Positions 1-7,799 of a stretch of DNA of 38,065 nt are shown here, piece by piece; position 1 is the first letter of the stretch; each line of letters opens with the position of its first letter. Position numbers and translations under genes: made by a program. The notes below the pieces were generated by a model that worked only from the letters and a program-made list of their open reading frames with translations, made no database searches and was not told the DNA's origin. This DNA is from Treponema primitia ZAS-1. Its GTDB lineage: Bacteria > Spirochaetota > Spirochaetia > Treponematales > Breznakiellaceae. The stretch spans positions 1-38,065 of the forward strand of contig NZ_AEEA01000022.1 in the NCBI RefSeq assembly GCF_000297095.1. Reading direction: 5' to 3'.

Positions 1-205
1 GCAGGAACGGCCCTGTGGGCAAAAACGGTAACGGCGGGGGACAAGCGCATCCCTTTTTTCCTCCGTCGCGGTAGACGGGAGCGGGAATGTGTATGCCGCA
101 GGAGGCCAGAATGGAACCGGGACCGTTACCTACGATCCCGGCGTAAGCGCCGCGGGGACTTCTGCTACCGTTAATGTACTCCTGGTTAAGTACAAGGACC
201 AGTGA
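1..205 (+). pseudogene. 3' end of SBBP/beta-propeller repeat protein, frameshifted
   Basis: The last 55 or so residues of a gene that begins outside the window. Read from base 38 the frame gives a propeller-blade motif (FSSVAVDGSGNVYAAGG, then NVLLVKYKDQ and stop at 203-205), typical of SBBP-type repeat proteins of treponemes and other bacteria, which are usually secreted or surface exposed. Bases 1-39 give the matching first half of the blade (AGTALWAKTVTAG) but in a different frame. The two halves join at a run of five G at 36-40; four G would restore one continuous frame. Read as seen, the upstream frame does not reach this C-terminus. This may be a genuine inactivating frameshift, a slippery tract that switches the protein on and off, or a sequencing error. 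Family assignment is by motif only. Confidence 0.6.
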
Positions 206-244
206 TCGGAGACAGGCTGACCGGATAAGAGCAGCTTCGGGCAG

Positions 245-260
245 CCTGTTCCTGAACAGG
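245..260. other. short hairpin after the propeller gene
   Basis: CCTGTT (245-250) and AACAGG (255-260) form a six-base-pair stem with a CCTG loop, 40 bases past the stop codon of the propeller gene. There is no T-run after it, so it is not a convincing intrinsic terminator. It may simply stabilise the transcript end. Confidence 0.3.
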
Positions 261-306
261 AGCGTCAATACAGATGGCGGGAAAGACCACGAAGGGAGAT
301 ACGATT

Positions 307-537
307 GTGGCGAAAAAAATAGACAAAACCCTGAACGAAAAAGTGATAGCCGAATTTATTGTGTATCTGTATGAAGGTTTCCAAAAATTCGGGAAGGATA
401 TATACGCAGACCATGCTTTCTATGTGGCAGTCCGGTATATTACCGATGTAATCGGAAAAATGTGCCTGGCGTCGCCTAACTCACCAGTCATTCCTCATAT
501 CATTGTGACGAATTCGGTGACTGTCACCACATCATAA
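307..537 (+). CDS. small hypothetical protein, 76 aa
   Basis: Not recognised. I chose the GTG at 307 because an AAGGGAGA ribosome site sits about nine bases upstream; an ATG at 274 in the same frame lacks one. The product is soluble in character: a basic N-terminus (VAKKIDKTLNEK), then a region rich in aromatic residues (EFIVYLYEGFQKFGKDIYADHAFYV is helical in appearance), with no signal peptide and no membrane segment. The last eight or so codons (SVTVTTS) lie inside the repeat element at 516-624, so the original C-terminus may have been replaced by element sequence. It could be a remnant of a longer gene. Coding status is likely but not certain. Confidence 0.45.
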   Translation: MAKKIDKTLNEKVIAEFIVYLYEGFQKFGKDIYADHAFYVAVRYITDVIGKMCLASPNSPVIPHIIVTNSVTVTTS

Positions 538-624
538 ACTTGAAGAATAAAGAATGGGAAAAGGGGGAAACACCTTGCCTCTTCCTTCCCCTTGGTGTCC
601 TTCGTGTCCTTGGTGGTTGTCACC
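516..624. repeat. MITE-like element with terminal inverted repeats
   Basis: The outer 14 bases at each end are imperfect inverted copies: GGTGACTGTCACCA at 516-529 against GGTGACAACCACCA read on the minus strand from 624 to 611 (11 of 14 identical). The left end alone is also nearly palindromic. Between them lie about 80 bases without a plausible gene, including a nine-base direct repeat near the right end (TTGGTGTCC, TTCGTGTCC, TTGGTGGTT at 592-618), which read on the minus strand encodes TTKDTKDTKG. I see no clear target-site duplication. The element abuts the stop codon of the minus-strand membrane protein (625) and supplies the end of the small upstream reading frame. It looks like a non-autonomous mobile or dispersed repeat; copy number elsewhere cannot be judged here. 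Confidence 0.45.
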
Positions 625-1245
625 TTAGCAGGGTTTGAGAAATTTCCTAATCCCCAAGGACACGCTATACCCGCCAAAAATCACGATAAACCGATCCACG
701 ATGTTAATGGGGAGCCGGGAAAGGATACTTGCCCACAGTAAGGGCATATTGCTCCGCAGAAGCCCCAGCTTGAACCGGTCCTCCGGGGAATATTGGATTT
801 TTGTTTCACCCAAGAAAGTAAAAAGAAAATAATCAATAACGCCGCCCAGAAGGCTTTCAATGATACAGGCGAAAACTGCCAGAATGAACAGGGCCGCAGC
901 TTTGTTAACAAAAGAAACCTGAACCGGAGTGCCCTTCTCTTCTGCAAGACGGCGGCGGAAACCCCATACCAACAGAACTTCTGCGACCGAACAGAGGACA
1001 AACAGCGTATCCTTGTGGATCCCATAAAAAATGTAGGGGAACGTGGTGGTGGTGAGTACGGCGGTACAGATACCGGGTAAAAGGCCCGCAGCAAAGGTGA
1101 CGGCACAGGTAAACAGGGTGTCCAGATACAGGGGCAGGGCGAGTACATCCCCCTTAAAGCGGGTTAATAAAAAGTTGGCCGCCGCCGCAAGGAGACAGCA
1201 TAGAACAAGCTTTACCCTATATATGGTGGATGAATTTGCCCTCAT
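625..1245 (-). CDS. integral membrane protein, possibly ECF S-component-like
   Basis: A 206-residue protein with about five to six hydrophobic segments: near residues 10-27, 38-60, 63-80, 80-95, 112-135 and 160-195. The distribution and the short positively charged loops (GFRRRLAEEKG) resemble small substrate-binding S components of energy-coupling-factor transporters or the membrane sensor part of some spirochaetal regulators, but I see no diagnostic motif. It is divergent from the histidine kinase at 1309, with 63 bases between the two starts, so the pair may share control. No strong ribosome site precedes the ATG at 1245; a start slightly further in is possible. Function unknown. The 3' end touches the repeat element at 516-624. 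Confidence 0.55.
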   Translation of the reverse strand: MRANSSTIYRVKLVLCCLLAAAANFLLTRFKGDVLALPLYLDTLFTCAVTFAAGLLPGICTAVLTTTTFPYIFYGIHKDTLFVLCSVAEVLLVWGFRRRLAEEKGTPVQVSFVNKAAALFILAVFACIIESLLGGVIDYFLFTFLGETKIQYSPEDRFKLGLLRSNMPLLWASILSRLPINIVDRFIVIFGGYSVSLGIRKFLKPC

Positions 1246-1308
1246 GGTTTACACTATAATCCATACCGTAATTATTGGCTATCGGCGGACCGGGAGGTTT
1301 ATCGGCCT

Positions 1309-2541
1309 ATGGGATCAAAAAATTGGCTTTGGGTATGTATGCTTATTCTCCTATATGGGTTCCTGTTTCCCTTGAAAAGCTCCGGAGCGGAGAACGCAAT
1401 CGGCGGACAGAAGTATACGGCCCATAGGGCGGCGGAACTGTGGCTGGATGTGGAGCAGGAATTGGTTTTTGGTTTGGAAACCGGCGGGCAGTTTCACCAA
1501 TCGATGTATAATTTCACCGCCTACATGGACGGTTTTTTAGCTTCCCCGGTCTACCGAATATTTTCCTTTTCCCAGGGGACCGTGGTCCAGTCTGTTGCGG
1601 ATTTGACCGCTTCCTTTACGGCGGCGCTGGAAGCGGGACGGCGGGCGGATGCCCTGGCCCTGGCTATGGAGATTCATCGGGCCTTGATCCGTTGGCAGGA
1701 ATTGGACGGTGAACTGGCGGATTCCATTAACGGGGCGTATCTTCATCTATTCCTGATTTTTACTTTTCTCATGGCGGTAACAACCCTGGCGGTATGGCTG
1801 CTGTACCAGGCCCTGGGTCATGCCCGCAAACGGGAACAGCAGGGGGAGGTTTTTTCCCGGGAAATGATGCTGGCCCTGGAACAGGAGCGGTCCCGGATTG
1901 CCCGGGAACTCCACGATACGGTGGCCCAGGATCTGCATTATCTGGCATTGCGGATGGGGAAGATAGCACGGGTTTCAGATGCCGGGGAGCGGAATGCTAT
2001 TTGCGCGGAGGTCGCCGCGATGCAGAAGGGGCTTATCAGACAGGTGCGGTCTATCTGCGATACCCTGGTACCGCCGGACTTCATCTTTCAGGGTTTGCCC
2101 GATGCGCTGCGGCGGCTCTGTTATGACTACGGCAAGCGCACGGGAATTGATTGCCGTATCGATATTCAGGATACCCTGTATCTTGGTCCGATGACCGAAG
2201 AAATGCAGTTACAGTGTTTCAGGATTGTGCAGGAGGCTTTGGCGAATATCGAAAAACACGCGGAAGCTTCGGAGGCGATAGTAGTTGTACGTTCCATGCC
2301 CGTGCAGAAGGCGGAAGAAGGCGGCGCGGGGGTGTTTATCAGTATTTCTGATGACGGGAAGGGCTTTGATCCACCGGTTTACCGCCCGGGCGCCGGGGGG
2401 TTTTCCGCTGGTTCCGCTTCGGCTCATTGGGGAATTCGGGGTATGTATGAACGTGCGGCTATCCTGAGGGGTCGGCTGGGGATTGAAAGCGAGAAGGGCG
2501 AGGGAACCATGGTAAAGATGGAGATTCCGGTTAGTAACTGA
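1309..2541 (+). CDS. sensor histidine kinase, NarL/DesK (HisKA_3) type
   Basis: A 410-residue two-component kinase. The N-terminus has a signal-anchor (residues 5-23), a periplasmic region of about 125 residues without an obvious named fold, then a second membrane helix (about 145-168, HLFLIFTFLMAVTTLAVWLL). The dimerisation domain follows with the phosphoacceptor histidine in ARELHDTVAQDL. The ATPase domain has the N box (IVQEALANIEKHA), the G1 box (SDDGKGFDPP) and the G2 box (WGIRGMYERA). A GGGAGG ribosome site lies 12 bases before the ATG. The kinase is expected to phosphorylate a LuxR-type response regulator, but none is encoded in the window, so it is an orphan here. The signal it senses is unknown; the divergent membrane protein at 625-1245 could be a sensory partner (inference). 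Confidence 0.85.
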   Translation: MGSKNWLWVCMLILLYGFLFPLKSSGAENAIGGQKYTAHRAAELWLDVEQELVFGLETGGQFHQSMYNFTAYMDGFLASPVYRIFSFSQGTVVQSVADLTASFTAALEAGRRADALALAMEIHRALIRWQELDGELADSINGAYLHLFLIFTFLMAVTTLAVWLLYQALGHARKREQQGEVFSREMMLALEQERSRIARELHDTVAQDLHYLALRMGKIARVSDAGERNAICAEVAAMQKGLIRQVRSICDTLVPPDFIFQGLPDALRRLCYDYGKRTGIDCRIDIQDTLYLGPMTEEMQLQCFRIVQEALANIEKHAEASEAIVVVRSMPVQKAEEGGAGVFISISDDGKGFDPPVYRPGAGGFSAGSASAHWGIRGMYERAAILRGRLGIESEKGEGTMVKMEIPVSN

Positions 2542-2620
2542 AGTACCCACTAAGCCATCACGTTTTGTCTTTCAATATAGAGAAATAAAACCTACACAAT
2601 TGTATGATTTATTCAGAAAA

Positions 2621-2649
2621 CTACTTTTTTGTAGATTTGCTGTTTCTAC
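2621..2649. promoter_or_regulatory. candidate upstream activator site for glnN
   Basis: In an AT-rich stretch of about 190 bases without a gene, GTAGA (2631-2635) and TCTAC (2645-2649) form an inverted repeat with nine bases between. The same GTAG also pairs with CTAC at 2621-2624. The site is centred about 125 bases upstream of the expected transcription start, the usual distance for enhancer-binding activators of sigma-54. It does not match the NtrC or NifA consensus well, so the assignment is a guess from position and symmetry. Confidence 0.3.
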
Positions 2650-2736
2650 CATTTGAAACCTTCTTAAATAAATTCGTCATTTTCTGCTAATTCTTTATAT
2701 CATATACACTTAATTAGTATGTGATTTGTCAGCGCT

Positions 2737-2752
2737 TGGCACGTTTCTTGCT
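2737..2752 (+). promoter_or_regulatory. sigma-54 promoter of glnN
   Basis: TGGCACG (2737-2743), four bases, then TTGCT (2748-2752). This is a complete match to the -24/-12 consensus TGGCACG-N4-TTGCW with the invariant GG and GC ten bases apart. Transcription would start near 2763, about 30 bases before the glnN start codon. It implies nitrogen-responsive control through an NtrC-type activator. Confidence 0.9.
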
Positions 2753-2794
2753 AATTATACTAATACCAACGAATTTATATTATGGAGGATTTGT

Positions 2795-4942
2795 ATGAGT
2801 GAATGTTCAGACGATTGCTGCAGTTCAGGAATCGATTTTACCAAAACCCCGGTGGCCGATTTATACGGCTCCAACAGTTTTTCCAATGCCCTGATGAAGG
2901 AAAGGCTGCCTAAAAATATTTACAAGGAAATTCTGGCAGTCCAGAATGGGGAAAAGGAACTGACCCTGGAGGACGCCGAAGTTGTCGCCGCGGTCATGCG
3001 GGATTGGGCTATTTCCAAAGGCGCCAGTCACTATACCCACTGGTTCCACCCCTTAACCGGGCTTACGGCGGAAAAACACGATTCCTTTATTTCCCCCACC
3101 GGAGACGGCAGGGTGATCATGGAATTTTCCGGCAAGGAACTGATCAAGGGCGAACCCGATGCGTCGAGCTTCCCCTCGGGCGGTCTCCGGGCCACCTTTG
3201 AAGCCCGGGGCTATACCGCCTGGGACGTAACCAGCCCCGCCTTCTTAAAGCAGGACCGGACCGGTACCACCCTCTGTATCCCCACGGCCTTTATCAGCTA
3301 CTACGGCCAGGCCTTGGACAAAAAAGTCCCCCTCCTCAAATCCATCGACACCCTGAATAAACAGGCCATCCGGGTGCTCCGCGCCCTGGGGAATGAAACA
3401 TCCAAACGGGTATACACCACCGTCGGCCCGGAGCAGGAATACTTCCTGGTGGATAAGAAATTCTACGATAGGAGACCGGATCTCATGCTCACCGGCAGGA
3501 CCGTGTTCGGGGTACTCCCCGCCAAAGGCCAGGAGCTGGAAGACCACTACTTCGGCGCCCTCAAAGAAAAGGTCGCCGACTTTATGCGGGAACTAAACTA
3601 CGAGCTGTGGAAGGTGGGGATCCCCGCCAAAACCCAGCATAACGAAGTTGCCCCGAATCAGTTTGAAATCGCCCCGGTATATTCCAACAGCACCGCTGCG
3701 GTGGACGGCAACCAGCTGGTGATGGAAACCATCCGCAGTGTAGCCCGCCGTCACGGCATGGAGGGGCTGCTCCACGAAAAACCCTTCGCCGGGGTAAACG
3801 GTTCGGGGAAGCACAACAACTGGTCCATGGCCACCGATGACGGGATCAACCTCTTTGAACCCGGCGAGAACCCCGAATCCAACGCCCGGTTCCTCCTCTT
3901 CGCCGCTGCGGTGGTAGAAGCGGTGGACCGCTACGCACTATTGCTGCGTTCCTCCGTGGCCACCGCCGCGAACGACCATCGGCTGGGCGCCAACGAGGCC
4001 CCCCCCGCCATCGTGTCCATCTTCTTCGGCGGCCCCTTAACGGAAATCCTGGACAACATCGCCGAAGGCAAAACCTCAGGCAAATCCGCCTCTGGCGTGA
4101 AAATACAGTTAGGGGTTACCAGCCTTCCCAACCTTCCCAAGGACGTCTCCGACCGGAACCGGACCAGCCCCTTCGCCTTTACGGGAAATAAGTTCGAATT
4201 CCGCATGGTCGGTTCTTCCCAGTCCATCGCCACCCCCAACACCTACCTCAACGTTGCGGTGGCCCAGGTACTTTCGGAATTCGCCGACAAACTGGAAAAA
4301 TCTCCCAATAAAAATGAAGCCATCCAGGGCATCATCAAAGAATCCTACTCCAAGCACCGCCGGGTGGTTTTTAACGGCAACGGGTACTCCGAAGAATGGG
4401 TCCACGAAGCAGAACGCCGGGGCCTCCCCAATGTGAAGAACGCGGTGGACGCCCTTTCGGTGCTCACCCGCAGTGAAACTATTGCTCTCTTCGAAACCCA
4501 CAAGGTCTTTACCAAGGAAGAGTCGGAAAGCCGCTACCACATCTACCTGGAGAAATACTCCAAGCAGATCAACATCGAAGCGGGGGTCATGATCGAAATG
4601 GCCCGCCGGTCCATCTTCCCCGCGGTCACCGCCTTTGCCGCCTCTCTCGCCCGGGACGCAGCGTCCCTGGCCGCTATCGGCGCCGCCAGCGCCTCCCAGG
4701 AAAAGCGCGCCAAGAAGATCGCCGAACTTGCGGCGGAACTCTACGACGAGACCGCCAAACTGGAGACCGTTCTCTCCGAAGCCCAGGGCGCCGAAGAAGT
4801 CTTTGCCCAAGCCAAGGCCTACTTTGAAAAAGTCCGCCCCGCCATGGAGATCCTCCGTTCCAAGGGAGACGCCCTGGAGCGGCTGGTAGCCAAAGACACC
4901 TGGCCCTTCCCGGGCTTTGAAGAATTGCTGTTTAAGCTGTAG
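2795..4942 (+). CDS. glnN: glutamine synthetase type III
   Basis: A 715-residue type III glutamine synthetase (ATP, ammonia and glutamate to glutamine), cytoplasmic and the main ammonia-assimilating enzyme. The length and the motifs fit GSIII rather than the ~450-residue type I: VGPEQEYFLVD, NEVAPNQFEIAP, GVNGSGKHNNWS, RLGANEAPPAIVS and NRTSPFAFTGNKFEFR, which carry metal, ATP and glutamate ligands. The C-terminal 150 residues are helical and alanine-rich, as in the family. The ATG at 2795 is chosen because GGAGG at 2784-2788 lies six bases before it; a longer in-frame reading from 2726 would run through the sigma-54 promoter. The N-terminus (MSECSDDCCSSG) is unusually cysteine-rich. Monocistronic, with its own terminator. 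Confidence 0.95.
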   Translation: MSECSDDCCSSGIDFTKTPVADLYGSNSFSNALMKERLPKNIYKEILAVQNGEKELTLEDAEVVAAVMRDWAISKGASHYTHWFHPLTGLTAEKHDSFISPTGDGRVIMEFSGKELIKGEPDASSFPSGGLRATFEARGYTAWDVTSPAFLKQDRTGTTLCIPTAFISYYGQALDKKVPLLKSIDTLNKQAIRVLRALGNETSKRVYTTVGPEQEYFLVDKKFYDRRPDLMLTGRTVFGVLPAKGQELEDHYFGALKEKVADFMRELNYELWKVGIPAKTQHNEVAPNQFEIAPVYSNSTAAVDGNQLVMETIRSVARRHGMEGLLHEKPFAGVNGSGKHNNWSMATDDGINLFEPGENPESNARFLLFAAAVVEAVDRYALLLRSSVATAANDHRLGANEAPPAIVSIFFGGPLTEILDNIAEGKTSGKSASGVKIQLGVTSLPNLPKDVSDRNRTSPFAFTGNKFEFRMVGSSQSIATPNTYLNVAVAQVLSEFADKLEKSPNKNEAIQGIIKESYSKHRRVVFNGNGYSEEWVHEAERRGLPNVKNAVDALSVLTRSETIALFETHKVFTKEESESRYHIYLEKYSKQINIEAGVMIEMARRSIFPAVTAFAASLARDAASLAAIGAASASQEKRAKKIAELAAELYDETAKLETVLSEAQGAEEVFAQAKAYFEKVRPAMEILRSKGDALERLVAKDTWPFPGFEELLFKL

Positions 4943-4966
4943 TAGAAATTATAAAAAAGAGACGTT

Positions 4967-4997
4967 AGCCCTTCCGTAAAAACGGAGGGGCTTCTTT
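4967..4997 (+). terminator. intrinsic terminator of glnN
   Basis: AGCCCTTCCGT (4967-4977), AAAA loop, ACGGAGGGGCT (4982-4992): an 11-base-pair stem with one G-T pair, followed by TCTTTATT. Read on the minus strand the same stem is followed by a T-rich stretch a few bases away, so it may also stop the receptor operon coming from the other side. Confidence 0.85.
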
Positions 4998-5073
4998 ATT
5001 AAGCCTGCAACTCAAATAATATCGTTTGAAAGAAAGCACAAAGAAAAAGACAGGATTGTATTTTTTTCTGAGG

Positions 5074-5096
5074 GATCAATGCGGCCTTGAAGCTAT
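5074..5096 (+). repeat. relic copy of the cbiO 3' end
   Basis: These 23 bases match 26086-26108, the last codons of cbiO, at 22 of 23 positions. On the plus strand they read DQCGLEAI and then a stop, exactly the C-terminus of CbiO in this window. The similarity stops sharply on both sides. The copy overlaps the stop codon of the minus-strand TonB receptor gene. A likely explanation is a former arrangement in which a cbiO gene ended next to the receptor gene, later broken by rearrangement. Confidence 0.5.
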
Positions 5097-7144
5097 TTGA
5101 ACTTAAAATCAACCCCAAGTGAATAGGTAATCCCCGGCATCTCATACCCAACATAATATTGGTATGTATGATTAAGCACATTATTTGCCGCCACAAAAAT
5201 TTCGGCCTTTTCGATCCGCCACTTTTTATAGGCAAATTCACAGGCAAGGCGCAGGTTTACTAAATGCTGGTCATCCAATTTATACGCATCCGACAGATCG
5301 GTAAATATGGCATAATTTCCCAAACCGCCTGCACCGTACAGATCCTTTATATATTGATAATCTCCGCTGAACCGGAAGCGTTTTAGAAACCGCCATGTAA
5401 AGCCGGTGGACATACTAAATACAGGGGTATAGGGCATTCGGTTAACTATCGTACCGTCCTCACCCTTTGCTTCAATATTATATATCCACGCGCCTCCGGC
5501 AAACAGGGTAAACTTTTCCAAAAACATAAAGTTCTGTTCAATAGAAAAACTGCTGTTAAACTCGAAACCCTGTATACGGAAGTAAGAAGCAGCGCTTACA
5601 TTGCCCGGAGCGCCCGTGGGATTAGGAACTATGCGATCATGCCCGTCATCAAAAAACCAGGATCCGCCAAGGGAGGCGGCGGCCGCGGTATTTATCAGCC
5701 TGATATCCCTCCAATCATGGCGGAGTGATACCTCATAATGGTGCACAGTCTCGGGCTTTGATTGTTTTAAATCGTCAACATCATAATTCCCGCTTAAAAC
5801 AATGTTTTGGATATTCCCCGGCGAAGGATAAAGTACCCCAAAGGAATAGTTAAAGTTAACGTTTGTGTTTCCGTATCCTAATTCAAGTCCCGCCTGGGGC
5901 GCAATCGCATTAGCCCAAACACTCTGAATATAGCCCCGCAGCCCCGCAGATGGGATGATACGGAATTTTTTCAATTCAAAAAAATGGCTTACCGCTGCGT
6001 ATGGGGTAAATAACAGCATGTCGGGAAACTCGTAATAGTCTGCCGCCCGGGGCGGTGGGTTGTGATCCTCATTGCTGACCTTGGAAAAATCCAGATCTAT
6101 ACCGCTTACAATCTCGCCGCCATCCCACAAATACCAGCTTTCCTTTGCCCTGCCGCCTGCTCCATTGAGCAGTTGTTTAGACCAGCCGCTTGGCGGGCGA
6201 TTATCTTCGTCCATGATCCTGAAATCCGTGTTGTTGTAATACAGCTTGATAAAACCATTTGCCTTATCATATTCATTGTTTAGGGTGGCGGTGGTAAAAA
6301 TAGTATCCGTTGTATAATAGGGTAGTATATCATCCTTACTCTGTCCTATCTGCGGCGGCTTTTGTGTTTCCGCATCGACACCATTACCCAGGAGGCGGAG
6401 GTTCCAATAAGCGTTAATCCAAAGGCCGGCGTTAAGGTAGTAACTCTGTTGATATGCCTTTGAATGGACCACATGCCCATTGGTTGATACCCAGCTTTGG
6501 GCAGCGAAAATATCAAAACGTCCTTTCCGTACACCGAATGAGGCGTTTTCACCGATTGTTTGAAAACTGCCGTAGGAAAAGCCGGTCTGCGCTTCCCAGC
6601 CCTGTTCCGCCATATACTTGGGAGTAACGTTCACTAAACCGTAACCGGTGGCGAAGCTTGAAGGCTGGGGGGACTTATACACCTCAATGCTGTCCGCCGC
6701 AAACACCGGGAAACCATCCGCCATTGACTGGCCATAAATCAAGCCGTGCCGGGGTACCCCGTCAAAGGATGTGGTTATCCCAAGCGATGGGTGGTCATAA
6801 CCCCGTCCCCGGATATAGATGTTAGCTCCGGTGGTGGTTCCAATAATACCCTGCTTGCTGCTGACTACCCCGGGAACATCACGTAGGGTATCCAGTAAAT
6901 CCAGGGAACCCTGGTCTTGTATCTGTTCGGCACTCACTTCGTTATGAGAACCATAGGGGGTTTGCACCGGTGCACTTGGTCCGCTCGCAGCCGGAGCATC
7001 CGCCGTAATGGTGAGCCCTTGATCATCGATCATAATAGTATCAAAATCATCATCCGCCTCAGTCTCTGACTGTGCCAAAACAGGAAATACATTGAGACCC
7101 ATGCACAAAACTAATGCTGCGATTAAGGATGGCGATTTTTTCAC
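5093..7144 (-). CDS. TonB-dependent outer-membrane receptor
   Basis: A 683-residue gated-porin receptor. A signal peptide (MKKSPSLIAALVLCMGLNVFPVLAQ is too long to be anything else) is followed by an acidic linker with a possible TonB box (QGLTITADA), a plug domain (about residues 55-165; the IRGRGYD motif is typical) and a 22-strand type barrel ending in the aromatic-rich strand YSLGVDFKFK with a terminal Phe-Lys. The start is a GTG with GAGG upstream. It is the last gene of a five-gene operon, seven bases after a lipoprotein gene, so it depends on the promoter at 11046-11074. Substrate cannot be read from sequence; the shared leader elements with cobalt/nickel-type transporters suggest a metal chelate or corrinoid (inference). 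Confidence 0.9.
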   Translation of the reverse strand: MKKSPSLIAALVLCMGLNVFPVLAQSETEADDDFDTIMIDDQGLTITADAPAASGPSAPVQTPYGSHNEVSAEQIQDQGSLDLLDTLRDVPGVVSSKQGIIGTTTGANIYIRGRGYDHPSLGITTSFDGVPRHGLIYGQSMADGFPVFAADSIEVYKSPQPSSFATGYGLVNVTPKYMAEQGWEAQTGFSYGSFQTIGENASFGVRKGRFDIFAAQSWVSTNGHVVHSKAYQQSYYLNAGLWINAYWNLRLLGNGVDAETQKPPQIGQSKDDILPYYTTDTIFTTATLNNEYDKANGFIKLYYNNTDFRIMDEDNRPPSGWSKQLLNGAGGRAKESWYLWDGGEIVSGIDLDFSKVSNEDHNPPPRAADYYEFPDMLLFTPYAAVSHFFELKKFRIIPSAGLRGYIQSVWANAIAPQAGLELGYGNTNVNFNYSFGVLYPSPGNIQNIVLSGNYDVDDLKQSKPETVHHYEVSLRHDWRDIRLINTAAAASLGGSWFFDDGHDRIVPNPTGAPGNVSAASYFRIQGFEFNSSFSIEQNFMFLEKFTLFAGGAWIYNIEAKGEDGTIVNRMPYTPVFSMSTGFTWRFLKRFRFSGDYQYIKDLYGAGGLGNYAIFTDLSDAYKLDDQHLVNLRLACEFAYKKWRIEKAEIFVAANNVLNHTYQYYVGYEMPGITYSLGVDFKFK

Positions 7145-7151
7145 TATATTC

Positions 7152-7799
7152 TTAATCCTCTATACGGTCGTATTCAGCGCCGTGGGGGTAACTTCTCCAC
7201 TGTGCAAAACTGATGCGCTGGTTATCTGCGCTCACCGTAAATTTGCCAAAAATCTCGATCTGCCCCTTTTTAGTTGTTTTACTGTAGGTATAATTGTAGG
7301 GCAGCCACGGTTCAGTATCCGTATACTGATCCTGAAACTGTACGATTTCGGCGCTCTCAAAATAAAGTGTTCGCATACCATAGCCCCCCGAATTCCAGCG
7401 CCACCGGGTACCCACAAGGCTTTCCATAGGTACAATGTTCCCGGGATCCGCTTCCTCCTCCTGACGCTCAAATACCGCCTCGCCGCCGCCATTGTTATAA
7501 CTTGTAAAGGTGAGGGTCCGGAAATCTGCACTCACCCTAAAGGTTCCCAGGGTCTGCATCTCGCCTTGCCGGGCAGCGTGGTCGTAGGTATAGGAATACG
7601 TCGAGTCAAGAACCTCCGCCTGTGCACCGCTTTTAAATTCCAGCAGGGTACCGCTCCAGGTCCACTTGGTTCCCACCAGTTCTATATCCCGGGGATCAGT
7701 CTGCTGCTGACATTCGGGAAAGATAATAAATACGAACAACAACAGTACCATGGTCCCTATCAATCGCCCGTGTTTTTTCATTATGGCCATCCTCATCAT
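7152..7799 (-). CDS. lipoprotein with two copies of a GTxW...HG repeat domain
   Basis: A 215-residue lipoprotein; signal peptide with cysteine near residue 30 (FIIFPEC). The mature part is two copies of one domain: LVGTKWTW...TYSYTYDHAARQGEM...GTFRVSADFRTLTF, then LVGTRWRWNS...YNYTYSKTTKKGQI...GKFTVSADNQRISF...SYPHGAEYDRI. The pattern (GTxWxW, YxYTY, KxGxI, xFxVSxD, LxFxxY, HG) is likely a small beta-sandwich or barrel. The same domain occurs in the lipoproteins at 8817, 9673 and 11420. I do not recognise a named family. The start overlaps the stop of the upstream gene by four bases and has an AGGAAGG ribosome site. It lies just upstream of the TonB receptor gene, so a role as its surface partner is plausible. 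Confidence 0.75.
   Translation of the reverse strand: MMRMAIMKKHGRLIGTMVLLLFVFIIFPECQQQTDPRDIELVGTKWTWSGTLLEFKSGAQAEVLDSTYSYTYDHAARQGEMQTLGTFRVSADFRTLTFTSYNNGGGEAVFERQEEEADPGNIVPMESLVGTRWRWNSGGYGMRTLYFESAEIVQFQDQYTDTEPWLPYNYTYSKTTKKGQIEIFGKFTVSADNQRISFAQWRSYPHGAEYDRIED

Noticed and set aside
2726..2794. Longer glutamine synthetase start at TTG 2726
   Set aside because: It would place the sigma-54 promoter inside the gene, and the ATG at 2795 has a perfectly spaced GGAGG.
4109..4810. 233-codon minus-strand frame inside glnN
   Set aside because: Glycine- and phenylalanine-rich antisense reading of a well-conserved enzyme; no promoter or ribosome site.
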